A DNA stretch of 36,042 bases, taken from the NCBI RefSeq assembly GCF_000981035.1, contig NZ_LAYJ01000087.1, forward strand, positions 1-36,042, given 5' to 3'. The notes under the pieces were generated by a model. The model saw only the letters and a list, made by a program, of their open reading frames with translations, searched no databases and was not told where the DNA came from. Shown here piece by piece: positions 27,429-36,033 of the stretch; the stretch's first letter is position 1, and every line of letters starts with the position of its first letter. Source of the DNA: Christensenella hongkongensis (GTDB lineage: Bacteria; Bacillota; Clostridia; Christensenellales; Christensenellaceae). Both the position numbers and the translations under genes were made by a program.

Positions 27429-28106
27429 TTACACCTTTTCCTCGATGAAAGACATTGTCAGCATGGTAAACACATACGACTGCATTCCAAGGTGGAATAA
27501 AATAAAGTAGATTGATGCGATGCCCGGAATGCCGATAAATGCGAAATAACCAAGCGCGCCATACAGCATATCCATTACTACGAGTCCGCTGAACATATTC
27601 CCAAAAAGCCGGCACGCCAGCGAGATCGGCACCGCTACAGAGGAAAGTACATTGATCGGTACCATAAAGGGTTTGGGCTCGGCATAGGTTTTAAGCCAGC
27701 CCTTCACTCCCCGAAAACGGATCGAATATGCGATGATCAATACAAATGAAACGACAGCAAGCGCAATCGTACAATCAAGGTCTGTAGCGGGGGAACGGAT
27801 TCCCATAAATTCGAGCAGCCCGCTGCAGATAATAAATGCAAAAATCGTCATGATGTAAGGCGCGATTGATTTCGCCTTATCCCCCATAATGGAGCCGGAA
27901 AACTTATTGATCCCCTCCACCATGAGCTCCATGACATTTTGAAGCCCCTTTGGAACTCTTTTGAAATTTTTCAGGATTACAAACCGGAAAATCAGTGCAA
28001 AAATAATAATGGCGATCGTTGTTCCAAAAGCCGCGACAAGCGTCTGGCTTACCTGCAACGTGCCGAAAAGAGTAACCTTTCCCGGAAATACGCTGGGTAT
28101 ATCCAT
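27429..28106 (-). CDS. atpB: Fo ATP synthase a subunit
   Basis: This integral membrane stator subunit carries the ion half-channels, 225 residues. The essential arginine is R166 in ACRLFGNMFSG. The segment RSPATDLDCTIALAVV (about 104-119) corresponds to the usual RPPTADLNTTLALA. Several hydrophobic helices are evident, and the C-terminus (HLGMQSYVFTMLTMSFIEEK) is the conserved last helix (F/L-QAYVFTMLT-type). The ATG overlaps the atpI stop by one base (TAATG). Confidence 0.95.
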   Translation of the reverse strand: MDIPSVFPGKVTLFGTLQVSQTLVAAFGTTIAIIIFALIFRFVILKNFKRVPKGLQNVMELMVEGINKFSGSIMGDKAKSIAPYIMTIFAFIICSGLLEFMGIRSPATDLDCTIALAVVSFVLIIAYSIRFRGVKGWLKTYAEPKPFMVPINVLSSVAVPISLACRLFGNMFSGLVVMDMLYGALGYFAFIGIPGIASIYFILFHLGMQSYVFTMLTMSFIEEKV

Positions 28107-28396
28107 TACTTCTGCTCACCTCCATGCTGCTTATACTTTCTGATTGTCATAATGCTGTTTGTAACCGGTATTCCGATCATTGAGACCGCTATGCCGGAGG
28201 CACACCAGATCATGGCTTCTACTGAAACAAACCTTGCCATGCAATAAAGCACGGCAAGTATGAGCGCAAGCTTGGCAATCGTTACGGGCACTGCAAAACC
28301 GGCATTCTTCCTGCCGGACGTCATCATCATAATCAGTTTTTTCAGCAGCCAGACTTCGAAAACGCCGATCACAAGTCCGATGAAAATTCCCCACAT
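28106..28396 (-). CDS. atpI: ATP synthase subunit I-like small membrane protein
   Basis: This 96-residue protein heads the atp operon, directly upstream of atpB with a one-base overlap. It has about three or four hydrophobic segments (IFIGLVIGVFEVWLLKKLIM, TIAKLALILAVLYCMARF, MIWCASGIAVSMIGIPV) and a charged C-terminus. AtpI/UncI proteins aid assembly of the c-ring and are poorly conserved in sequence; the call rests mainly on size, topology and position. Confidence 0.8.
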   Translation of the reverse strand: MWGIFIGLVIGVFEVWLLKKLIMMMTSGRKNAGFAVPVTIAKLALILAVLYCMARFVSVEAMIWCASGIAVSMIGIPVTNSIMTIRKYKQHGGEQK

Positions 28397-28433
28397 TGCA
28401 ATTTACCCTGCTTTGCTTCTTATTTATTTAGAT

Positions 28434-28465
28434 ATTATATTAGTCCTATTTTTGGCAGAATGCAA
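28434..28465 (-). promoter_or_regulatory. Probable promoter of the atp operon
   Basis: On the minus strand TTGCAT (28460-28465) lies 17 bases from TAATAT (28437-28442) or 20 bases from a perfect TATAAT (28434-28439). The overlapping -10 choices are 38-41 bases upstream of atpI. Confidence 0.55.
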
Positions 28466-28476
28466 CTACCGTTTTC

Positions 28477-28508
28477 AAAAAAAAATCACGCGTCGTTTCA
28501 GGACGCGC
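28477..28508 (-). terminator. Terminator of the sugar kinase-pyk-DUF2156-GNAT unit
   Basis: On the minus strand a stem CGCGTC / GACGCG, extended by wobble pairs, with a 7-base loop is followed by a run of nine T. It lies about 35 bases past the GNAT stop. Confidence 0.85.
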
Positions 28509-28542
28509 AATAATACTGATTCCCGGGGAGTTTTTCCATTTA

Positions 28543-29598
28543 CTAATACGTTTCGAAAAAGCAGGAATTTTGCTTCAAAAACACTTTTGTTACCGGATCC
28601 CCTTCATTTTGCACCTGCGCGCCGGCAAGCAGTTCCGCAAGCTGTGTTACGCAAACCGCTATGTCTTCATGACCGTCCACCGGCGTAACGCCGACTTTGC
28701 CGTCCGCGTCCTTCTTTAATAGTAACCTGTATTCCCTGCCAAGAAACTCATCATCTACCAAAAGTATAAAATCATCCTGCACGAGCCGCGCATTTTGAAG
28801 AAGCTTTACCGGATCAAGCACGCGCATCATGGTAAACTCCTCGCTTCCCGCATCCTCTGCAAACGATGGCAGGAAATACGCAGCCTCCTTTGCAGGGCAA
28901 GCGCTTACCAGACTTTTACAGATTTCGTCATCGGCGGCCACAAGCTCAAACACCTCAGCCTTATCCCTCTCTTCATAATACAACGCATAGCCAAAGCGTC
29001 CTTCCCGCTCGTATACGGCTGCTTTTCCCCCATCCGCAAAGAGAAGCCCAAGCCATGCGTAAAAACGTTCCTGCGCGCGCAGGAAACAGTTATCAAACCG
29101 TTCCATATAAGCCGCATATGCGGCGCGCATTTTTTCTGCCGGCAGGTCCTGCATAGAGCGGTAAATCCTTACCCCTTCCGCAGCCTGTCCGGAAATGGCT
29201 GAATGCCGGGTTATATAAGCGATCGTTTCATATCCGAATTTACGGTAAAAAGCATGCAAAAACGGATGCAGGTACACGGCTGAAAGCCCGCGCTTTCTCA
29301 TATCCAGCATCGCAAGCTTCACAAGCTCCTTCATAAGCCCGCGCTTCCTTGCCTTAGGCAGCGTCGCGCATCCCGCCAGAAAATCAGTATCATAGCTTTT
29401 TCCCGCAAGCTTTGCCTGGAACCTGAGCATAAAAAGATCCGCTATGAGCTCGCCCTGTTCATAATAGCCAAGCGTATCCTCATACCGTACTACCGTCCTG
29501 AAATATTCATCGATAAACGCATCCGAATCACCAAAGCAGACGCTCCATACCTTCTTTGCCTCTGCTTCTTCAGCTTGCCTCAGGCTCCTGATACTCAT
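28543..29598 (-). CDS. GNAT family N-acetyltransferase (Eis-like)
   Basis: This 351-residue protein has an N-terminal GNAT domain. The acetyl-CoA-binding segment is DTDFLAGCATLPKARKRGLM (about 71-90, with the R-x-x-G/A-type KARKRGL) and YLHPFLHAFYRKFGYE (about 114-129). A second, more divergent GNAT-like part and a C-terminal region resembling the sterol-carrier-like domain of Eis proteins follow. The substrate is unknown. Its ATG overlaps the stop of the DUF2156 gene (ATGA), so the two acyl-transfer-fold proteins are probably made together. Function beyond an acyltransferase fold is not assigned. Confidence 0.82.
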   Translation of the reverse strand: MSIRSLRQAEEAEAKKVWSVCFGDSDAFIDEYFRTVVRYEDTLGYYEQGELIADLFMLRFQAKLAGKSYDTDFLAGCATLPKARKRGLMKELVKLAMLDMRKRGLSAVYLHPFLHAFYRKFGYETIAYITRHSAISGQAAEGVRIYRSMQDLPAEKMRAAYAAYMERFDNCFLRAQERFYAWLGLLFADGGKAAVYEREGRFGYALYYEERDKAEVFELVAADDEICKSLVSACPAKEAAYFLPSFAEDAGSEEFTMMRVLDPVKLLQNARLVQDDFILLVDDEFLGREYRLLLKKDADGKVGVTPVDGHEDIAVCVTQLAELLAGAQVQNEGDPVTKVFLKQNSCFFETY

Positions 29599-30503
29599 CC
29601 TTCTTCCCCGCTCAACAATACATCGTATTTTTCCAGCATAAACACCGGATGGTAGGACTGCTTTGCCTTACGAATGCCCGGTATGCCCATGTCTTCGGCA
29701 CGATTGATGTATTTACAGTGCGACCAGACATTTTTGACAAACGCATTATTGACATACGTAAACAGCCCGTTAACGTCAGGCTGCGCCTTCTCAATATGGA
29801 TGATCGCCGTATCGCCCTTGATCTGTTCTCCAAACGAAAAAGCGACAACCTTTCCATTGATTTTTACTACGCAGCCTTTAAAATTAAGCTCGCGCCAGTG
29901 GTCAAGCGCCTTCCTGATGGATAATATTTCCTCCTCGGCCTCCCGGGGATCCCCGTCCTTATCCTGCGCCCAGTCGCGCTGCAACTGCAGGCATTCCTCC
30001 CTGTATTTATCGTCATACAGGTCGAACTCGCTCGTATAGGTGCGCAGAAATGCGTTGATGTGATTCCTCTTGGAGTGGTACTTCTTCCCTGCGAGATCAA
30101 TCAGGTCGCTTGCGTTGTAAACATATTCCGTGTTGTATTCATCATACGCAAAATCGTAACGTTCGCCGCAGTCTGCCTTTATTTTTTCCACCATTTGCGG
30201 CGTGGCGCATTTCAAATAAAAGACGCCGAAGTTTTCCACCATATATTCCTCGCACATCTTCATATATGGTTCGATAGATTCCCTGTCATCCTTCAGGTAC
30301 GGAGGTAACAGAAACGGCTTGTATACGTCGCTGTACATCGAAATAAACAGCGCGTTTCCATGCGTTGCCATTTTCATATCCCACGCCTCCTGCCAGGTAT
30401 ACATATTTGAAAACGAGGCTTCCGAGTGCCGGTAGCCGTGGTTCAATACATAGCTGTCAAAAAGAGGTTTCATTTCCAGTTGTAAAGGTTCAAATTCCAG
30501 CAT
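29595..30503 (-). CDS. DUF2156 family protein (phosphatidylglycerol lysyltransferase-like fold)
   Basis: This 302-residue soluble protein resembles the C-terminal catalytic domain of MprF-type aminoacyl-tRNA-dependent lipid aminoacyltransferases. Seen here are the N-terminal SEASFSNMYTWQEAWDMKMA (about 28-47), AGKKYHSKRNHINAF (about 138-152), KINGKVVAFSFGEQI (about 214-228), and the closing NRAEDMGIPGIRKAKQSYHP (about 266-285). There is no MprF membrane domain. The family member is common in Clostridia and its true substrate is unknown. It starts 8 bases after pyk and overlaps the GNAT gene. Confidence 0.85.
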   Translation of the reverse strand: MLEFEPLQLEMKPLFDSYVLNHGYRHSEASFSNMYTWQEAWDMKMATHGNALFISMYSDVYKPFLLPPYLKDDRESIEPYMKMCEEYMVENFGVFYLKCATPQMVEKIKADCGERYDFAYDEYNTEYVYNASDLIDLAGKKYHSKRNHINAFLRTYTSEFDLYDDKYREECLQLQRDWAQDKDGDPREAEEEILSIRKALDHWRELNFKGCVVKINGKVVAFSFGEQIKGDTAIIHIEKAQPDVNGLFTYVNNAFVKNVWSHCKYINRAEDMGIPGIRKAKQSYHPVFMLEKYDVLLSGEEG

Positions 30504-30511
30504 AAATTATA

Positions 30512-32263
30512 TCAGTCCTCACGATTTTCATTACATACAAGTCCACGCTCCGCGTCCAGCTTCACATGGATTCCATTTTTCAGTATCTGCGTCGCGCTTG
30601 CCGCTCCCACAAGCACCGGGATATCCAGAGCCATACCAACGATCGCAGCATGGGAATCAAGCCCATCCGCTTCTGTTATAATACCCGCAGACTGTTTCAT
30701 TAAATCCAAAATATTGTTAGACGTACTGGGTACTACAAGGATATCGCCGCGCTTAAAGGTTTGCCGCGCCTCTTTTTCCGAATTGGCAACGCACGTTGTA
30801 GAAGAAGCGCACAGCGCGTTTATGCCCGTACCCTTCACAAGAACGTCTCCCACAATATGTACCTTCAGCAGGTTTGTCGTCCCTGCAATCCCAAGCGGAA
30901 CGCCCGCCATGATCGCAACGAGGTCTCCGTTTTGCAGGAGCCCGGCCTTCTTGCTCGTATTCACCACAAGCTCAAACAGCTCGTCCGTATTGAACTTCTG
31001 CTCCACCTCCAGTGGAATCACGCCCCACGACATATTCAGCTGCCTGCACACCTGCGGATCGGGCGAGCAGCCAATGATCGGAATCGAAGGCCGGTATTTG
31101 GAAACCATACGCACCGACGCGCCTGTTTTTGTCACAGCTATAATCGCCGACGCGCCAAGGTCGTAGGCAGTCGTGCATGCAGCATGCGAAATCGCATTCG
31201 TTACGTCTGAAATCTCAGTCATATCGTTCTTTTTAAAGCGCATCTTATAGTTGATGTCATGCTCCGTACGGCGCGCAATACGCGCCATCGTGATCACGGT
31301 CTCCACAGGATATTTCCCTGCTGCCGTTTCGCCGGAAAGCATGATCGCGCTCGTGCCGTCATAGATGGCGTTTGCCACGTCCGACGTTTCCGCACGGGTA
31401 GGCCTTGGATTGTGCATCATGCTGTCCAGCATCTGCGTCGCGGTAATGACAAGTTTACCCGCGCCGTATGCCTTATGGATCAGGCGTTTTTGCAGGACAG
31501 GAACCTCCTCGAGCGGTATTTCCACGCCCATATCCCCGCGCGCCACCATAATACCGTCAGACACACGCAGGATATCGTCAATATTCTTGACGCCTTCCGC
31601 GTTTTCTATTTTTGCAATGATTTTGATGCTCCTGCAATGGTAACGGTCCAATATTTTCTTAATGTCGAGGATGTCCTGTTCATTACGGGTAAAGCTTGCC
31701 GCAATAAAATCCACCTCGTTTTCAATGCCAAAGATAATATCTGCCTCGTCCTTTTCGCTGATATACGGCAGGGACACTGAAAATCCGGGCACATTCACGC
31801 CCTTCCGGTCGGAAAGCTTGCCGCCGTTTAAAACCTTGCATGTGATATCCGTATCGGTAAGGCAGGTCGCCTGCATCTCGATCAGGCCGTCGTCAATCAA
31901 TATTATTGCGCCCTGTGCAAGGTCTCCCGGCAAATCCTTAAAGGAAACGGACACATGGGTTTCATCTCCCTCCACTTCTTTGGTGGTAAGGGTAAACGTA
32001 TCCCCTTCTTTTAATTCTACGCTCCCTTTTTTAAACGTACCAATCCTGATCTCCGGGCCTTTCGTATCCAAAAGACAGGCAATATATTTATGCTTTGCAT
32101 TGCCGATTTTCCGTACTTTATCGATCCTCGCCTTCTGGATCGCGTGATCGCCGTGGGAAAAATTCAGCCGCGCGACGTCCATACCCGCGTCAATCATACG
32201 TTCGATCGTATTTTCATCCTCGCTGGAAGGCCCTAACGTACATACGATTTTTGTTTTTCTCAT
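30512..32263 (-). CDS. pyk: Pyruvate kinase with C-terminal PEP-utiliser domain
   Basis: Pyk converts phosphoenolpyruvate and ADP to pyruvate and ATP. The 583 residues are the long Bacillota form. The N-terminus MRKTKIVCTLGPSSEDENTI, ARLNFSHGDH, the active-site IKIIAKIENAEGV (about 216-228), MVARGDMGVEIPLEEVP (about 240-256) and the TATQMLDSM/PRPTRAE/SGETAAGKYP stretches are intact. The last ~110 residues form the extra phosphohistidine-like domain (GDILVVPSTSNN, then GLDSHAAIVGMALDIPVLVG). AGGAG precedes the ATG. It lies 25 bases after the sugar kinase gene, forming a glycolytic pair. Confidence 0.97.
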   Translation of the reverse strand: MRKTKIVCTLGPSSEDENTIERMIDAGMDVARLNFSHGDHAIQKARIDKVRKIGNAKHKYIACLLDTKGPEIRIGTFKKGSVELKEGDTFTLTTKEVEGDETHVSVSFKDLPGDLAQGAIILIDDGLIEMQATCLTDTDITCKVLNGGKLSDRKGVNVPGFSVSLPYISEKDEADIIFGIENEVDFIAASFTRNEQDILDIKKILDRYHCRSIKIIAKIENAEGVKNIDDILRVSDGIMVARGDMGVEIPLEEVPVLQKRLIHKAYGAGKLVITATQMLDSMMHNPRPTRAETSDVANAIYDGTSAIMLSGETAAGKYPVETVITMARIARRTEHDINYKMRFKKNDMTEISDVTNAISHAACTTAYDLGASAIIAVTKTGASVRMVSKYRPSIPIIGCSPDPQVCRQLNMSWGVIPLEVEQKFNTDELFELVVNTSKKAGLLQNGDLVAIMAGVPLGIAGTTNLLKVHIVGDVLVKGTGINALCASSTTCVANSEKEARQTFKRGDILVVPSTSNNILDLMKQSAGIITEADGLDSHAAIVGMALDIPVLVGAASATQILKNGIHVKLDAERGLVCNENRED

Positions 32264-32288
32264 CTGCTCCTACTCCCATATTTAAAAA

Positions 32289-33212
32289 TTATATTGTAAC
32301 GATTTCTATTTTATCATAGAACCGTTCAAAAATCTCCTTTGTGCACAGTTCTGTCCCCTCAAGCGTAATAGAAGCAGTCGCAGCTGCAACGCCGCGCCTG
32401 AGCGCTTCATCAGCCGGGCCGCCCAGCACGGACGTAACGCCCGCAACCATGGAATCCCCCGCGCCGACTGTGGAACGCACGTCCACCTTCACCGGTTTTG
32501 CAAAATACGCGTTTTGGGCGTCCACCATGAGCGCGCCGTCGCCGCCCATCGATACCCCCACAAGATGCACGCCGGAGGCAATAATCTGCCGGCATGCGGC
32601 AATGATTTCTTCCTTCGAATCCCCCTTGAGGTCGGTGATGCTGCGAAGCTCGTCAATATTTGGCTTGATAAAATACGGGTGCTGCTCGATCCCCAGCCGC
32701 AACACCTCGCCCGAAGCGTCCAGCACACACTTTACCTGCTTTTCATTGAGCTCCCGGATCATCCTTGCATAAATATCGGGTTCGCATCCCGGCGGCAGGC
32801 TGCCGGTCAGGATTACGATATCCTCGCTTTTTGCTGTCTGGATCACATTCTGGAATATCCTGCTCATGTCGTCCGCCGCAACCTCGTTGCCGCTCTCATT
32901 TATTTCCGTGATCTCTTCCGCCTGCTCGTCAAAAATCTTTGTATTGGTACGCGACTCGCCCGGTTTTTCAAAGAAGTCGTAAAAAATGCTTCTGGCTTCC
33001 AGCCGGCGCTTGATCAGCATCCCATCGCTTGTGTAAAGCAGACCCATCACCTTTACGTTCTGTCCAAGCTCCTTGAGCACGACTGCGGCGTTAATTCCCT
33101 TTCCCGCTCCGTCGATCACGACCTTTTCAGGACGGTTAGTCCCTCCGGTAACCAGTTTATCCAAATACAATGTTTTATCGATTGTCGGATTCAGATATAC
33201 GCATATAATCAT
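32289..33212 (-). CDS. fruK: 1-phosphofructokinase family hexose kinase (PfkB fold)
   Basis: This PfkB-fold sugar-phosphate kinase has 307 residues from the ATG at 33210-33212 (MIICVYLNPTIDKTLYLDKL), with AAGGAG upstream. The substrate-binding GAGKGINAAVVLKELG (about 36-51), GSLPPGCEPDIYARMI (about 130-145) and the C-terminal signature STVGAGDSMVAGV (about 246-258), with the catalytic aspartate, are all present. The N-terminus is of FruK/LacC type, so fructose-1-phosphate, tagatose-6-phosphate or fructose-6-phosphate are possible substrates. There is no fructose PTS or fruR nearby and pyk follows, so a direct glycolytic role cannot be excluded. The symbol is given for the family; the substrate is uncertain. 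Confidence 0.85.
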   Translation of the reverse strand: MIICVYLNPTIDKTLYLDKLVTGGTNRPEKVVIDGAGKGINAAVVLKELGQNVKVMGLLYTSDGMLIKRRLEARSIFYDFFEKPGESRTNTKIFDEQAEEITEINESGNEVAADDMSRIFQNVIQTAKSEDIVILTGSLPPGCEPDIYARMIRELNEKQVKCVLDASGEVLRLGIEQHPYFIKPNIDELRSITDLKGDSKEEIIAACRQIIASGVHLVGVSMGGDGALMVDAQNAYFAKPVKVDVRSTVGAGDSMVAGVTSVLGGPADEALRRGVAAATASITLEGTELCTKEIFERFYDKIEIVTI

Positions 33213-33300
33213 AATAAAAACTCCTTCCAAACAGGCCTTTACGCATCCTATTGCCACAAATACCCGTTTTTTATATAGCCTGTTTACTCCAGCAATAAGT

Positions 33301-33328
33301 AAAAAGGCTGCAATATCTTGCAGCCTTT
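33301..33328 (-). terminator. Terminator of the EF-G-like gene
   Basis: On the minus strand an 11-bp perfect stem (AAAGGCTGCAA / TTGCAGCCTTT) with a 4-base loop runs into TTTTT. It starts 19 bases past the stop. Confidence 0.9.
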
Positions 33329-33346
33329 ATCTTACCAGTTTTACGT

Positions 33347-35425
33347 CTATTCTTCCATATCTTTTTTTGCCTGCTCGATTATTTTCCCTGCCATCTGGGC
33401 CGGAACTTCCTCATAGCGCTCAAAGGTTTGCTTAAAGGATCCCCGCGCCTGCGTCATAGAGCGCAGGTCCGTCGCATATTTGAACATTTCACTCATGGGA
33501 ACCTCCGCCGTCACTTCCTGCATTCCATCCACCGGGTTCATTCCCAGAATACGTCCGCGCCTGCGGTTCAGGTCTCCGATGATGTCGCCCATGTATTCGT
33601 CCGGAATGACGACTTCCACCTTCACAATCGGCTCAAGCAGTATGGGGTTGGCCTCCGCCATGCCTTTTTTGAACGCGAGGTTTGCCGCTACTTTAAAAGC
33701 CATTTCAGAAGAATCTACCGTGTGGTAAGAGCCGTCATAAAGCGTGCATTTCAATCCCACCACGGGATATCCTGCCAGAACGCCCTTCTTAACGCTTTCG
33801 TGCAGGCCCTTTTCCACCGCGGGAATATACTGCCGCGGAACCACGCCGCCAACAATCTTATCCTCGAAAATAAAATCTGCAAGGCCGTCCGGGACAGGTG
33901 AGAATTCCAGCCATACGTCGCCGTACTGCCCGTGCCCGCCGGATTGTTTTTTATGTTTGCCCTGCGCCTTCACCGGCTTTTTGATCGCTTCGCGGTAAGG
34001 AATCTTCGGATCGTGCAGCTCGCCTTCCACGTTGAATTTGCTTTTCAGCTTGCTGTTGATGACCTCAAGGTGCATCTCGCCCATGCCGTTTGCAAGCATG
34101 TCGCCTGTTTCCGTATCTTTGACCAGTTTGAAGGTCGGATCCTCGTCCTCCAGACGGTGCAAACCGGAAAACACCTTCTCTTCCTCGCCCTTTTTCTTCG
34201 CGCCGACCGCAAGTGAAATACACGGCTGCGGGAATTCAAGCGGCAGGTATTTTACGACGCAGTTTGTGGAGCACAGCGTATCGCCTGTAGCCGTATGCTG
34301 CAGCTTTGCAATCGCGCCAATATCCCCCGCTTCTATCTGATCTACCGGTATCAGCTTCTTTCCGCGCATCACGCCAAGGTTCGAACATTTCTCCGGCTTT
34401 CCTGTATTTGCATTGGTGATTGACATATCGGATTTCAAAACCCCCTGCATCACCTTGACAATCGAAAGCTTTCCAACAAACGGATCTGCGATCGTCTTCA
34501 AAACGTGCGCGGTAAACGATGCCGCTGGATCGATCTTCACGGAAACAGGATTTCCGCTCATATCCACCGCCTGCTCCTCCGGAGCGTCGATTGCCGCGGG
34601 CATCAGTGAAATCAGTTTATCCATCAGCGTAATTACGCCGAGGTTCTGGGCTGCGGAGCACACGAATACAGGCGCAAAGCTGCCTTGTGCGATTCCTTCT
34701 CCCAGTCCCTTTAAAATATCCTCCTCCGAAAGCTCCTGCCCATCGAAGAATTTTTCCATCAGCTCTTCATCATTTCCTGCCGCGCCTTCCACAAGCGTCT
34801 CGCGCAGAGCCTGCGCATCCTCAAGAAAATCCTGCGGAACCTCTTCCTGCTTCGTGCCGCCCTTGCCGTCAAACAGATATGCCTTCATACCGATAATATC
34901 AATGATCCCCGTGAATTTGCCGTCCTTCATTATAGGCATTTGTACCGCCGCCACTGCGGAAGGATACTTCGTACCGAGCGCGCCGACCGTTTTTACAAAA
35001 TCCGTATTTTCTTTATCGATCTGGTTGACTACAAACGCCCGGGGCATATCATGCTTTACGCAATATTCGTACGCCTTCTGCGCGCCAACCGGCACAATGC
35101 CATTCGGGCTCAGCATAATAAGGGCGCTGTCCGCCATCTCATACGCGGCGACTGCCTCCCCTTCGAAATCAAAATATCCGGGAACGTCGATCACATTGAT
35201 CTTTTTGCCGTTCCACTCAACGGGTGCAAGCGCAAGGCCGATCGAAATCTGGCGCTTTATTTCTTCACTATCATAATCCGTTGTGGTATTTCCATCTTCA
35301 ACTTTTCCCATACGCTCGATTGCCCCGGAGTCGAAAAGCATCGCCTCTGTTAGAGTCGTCTTTCCTTCACCACCATGCCCAACGAGCGCAATGTTTACAA
35401 TGTCCTGTGGATGATATACTTTCAT
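33347..35425 (-). CDS. Elongation factor G-like translational GTPase (second-type EF-G)
   Basis: This is a 692-residue five-domain EF-G homologue. G1 is GHGGEGKT at 16-23. G3 is DVPGY at 80-84, where canonical EF-G has DTPGH, so the catalytic-loop histidine is tyrosine. G4 is NQID at 134-137 in place of NKxD. Domain IV (HGQYGDVWLEFSPVP) and domain V (VVIPDEYMGDIIGDLNRRRG, then SMTQARGSF) are conserved. This pattern matches the EF-G-2/EF-G-like group; the main fusA is normally next to rpsL/rpsG, which are not here. AGGAGG precedes the ATG. Its exact role (translocation under some condition, recycling or ribosome rescue) is not settled by the sequence. Confidence 0.93.
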   Translation of the reverse strand: MKVYHPQDIVNIALVGHGGEGKTTLTEAMLFDSGAIERMGKVEDGNTTTDYDSEEIKRQISIGLALAPVEWNGKKINVIDVPGYFDFEGEAVAAYEMADSALIMLSPNGIVPVGAQKAYEYCVKHDMPRAFVVNQIDKENTDFVKTVGALGTKYPSAVAAVQMPIMKDGKFTGIIDIIGMKAYLFDGKGGTKQEEVPQDFLEDAQALRETLVEGAAGNDEELMEKFFDGQELSEEDILKGLGEGIAQGSFAPVFVCSAAQNLGVITLMDKLISLMPAAIDAPEEQAVDMSGNPVSVKIDPAASFTAHVLKTIADPFVGKLSIVKVMQGVLKSDMSITNANTGKPEKCSNLGVMRGKKLIPVDQIEAGDIGAIAKLQHTATGDTLCSTNCVVKYLPLEFPQPCISLAVGAKKKGEEEKVFSGLHRLEDEDPTFKLVKDTETGDMLANGMGEMHLEVINSKLKSKFNVEGELHDPKIPYREAIKKPVKAQGKHKKQSGGHGQYGDVWLEFSPVPDGLADFIFEDKIVGGVVPRQYIPAVEKGLHESVKKGVLAGYPVVGLKCTLYDGSYHTVDSSEMAFKVAANLAFKKGMAEANPILLEPIVKVEVVIPDEYMGDIIGDLNRRRGRILGMNPVDGMQEVTAEVPMSEMFKYATDLRSMTQARGSFKQTFERYEEVPAQMAGKIIEQAKKDMEE

Positions 35426-35607
35426 GTAATAGACCTCCTATGGAATTTATTTATATGAAGTCTTATAAACCAAAAATCAATAGTAGAAATGACAACTATA
35501 GTGTAACAGATAATAATAAAAAAATAAATAAATTTTTGAATTTAATATGGAATTTGAAAACATTCTATGCAATAATATACAAAGCACATCTGATAAAGGG
35601 GTATTCT
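35426..35607. other. AT-rich divergent spacer
   Basis: This 182-base spacer is far richer in A+T than its surroundings and lies between the EF-G-like gene (minus) and a small membrane-protein gene (plus). It should hold both promoters. On plus, TTGAAA followed 16 bases later by TATACA (about 35556-35583) is a weak candidate. On minus the AGGAGG site is clear but no good -35/-10 pair was found. Confidence 0.4.
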
Positions 35608-35895
35608 ATGAAACAGTTAACGGAAAAACAATCTAAAATAATCCAGATCATTCTGGGGCTTGTGGCAGGAATCGGTATCTGGTTTTCTATTCTTGTCGGC
35701 AGTGATTCGGATAGCGGCATCCTGCAGTATTTGTTCGTCATCATCTTTGCCGCTGTTATGCTTTTGCAGCGCTTTCTGGAAAATAAATTCGACACCAAAT
35801 TCAGGACGTTCAGCAAATTTTGGCTGATTGGCCTTATTATCGGTTTGGTGGCATTTCTTATTTACGGGTTTGCATCCGGCACAATGTTTAAATGA
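35608..35895 (+). CDS. Small membrane protein of unknown function
   Basis: The protein has 95 residues from ATG 35608, preceded by AAAGGGG 6 bases upstream. There are three hydrophobic segments: IIQIILGLVAGIGIWFSILV (about 11-30), ILQYLFVIIFAAVMLLQRF (about 38-56) and FWLIGLIIGLVAFLIYGF (about 71-88). The first loop is short and acidic (GSDSDSG), the second basic (ENKFDTKFRTFSK). I do not recognise the family. The long in-frame extension from 35224 overlaps the EF-G-like gene on the other strand and is rejected. It reads against all its neighbours except tmcAL and is followed by a set of stem-loops. Confidence 0.75.
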   Translation: MKQLTEKQSKIIQIILGLVAGIGIWFSILVGSDSDSGILQYLFVIIFAAVMLLQRFLENKFDTKFRTFSKFWLIGLIIGLVAFLIYGFASGTMFK

Positions 35896-35909
35896 CACGG
35901 TAGTCATGA

Positions 35910-36033
35910 CCACCCGTAAAACGGGTGGCATGAAAAGCCCTAAAAGGGCATGATACAAGCCAGCGTCTAAAGACGCTGGCTTTCTCTTCGTTCAAGCCAC
36001 ATGGCATTTGTTCTTATCTACCCCTAAAGGGGT
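35910..36033 (+). repeat. Tandem array of four stem-loops with TAAA-type loops
   Basis: Four inverted repeats follow each other within 124 bases: CCACCCG/CGGGTGG (35910-35928), GCCC/GGGC (35937-35949), AAGCCAGCGTC/GACGCTGGCTT (35957-35982) and ACCCC/GGGGT (36020-36033). Each has TAAA or TAAAA as its loop on the plus strand. The third, with an 11-bp stem followed by TTCTCTT, could end transcription of the small membrane-protein gene. The shared loop and different stems suggest a structured element, perhaps the edge of an IS200/IS605-type element beyond the window. Confidence 0.7.

Noticed and set aside
35224-35607. Long N-terminal extension of the small membrane protein
   Set aside because: It is antisense to the EF-G-like gene; a good ribosome site and ATG occur at 35608.
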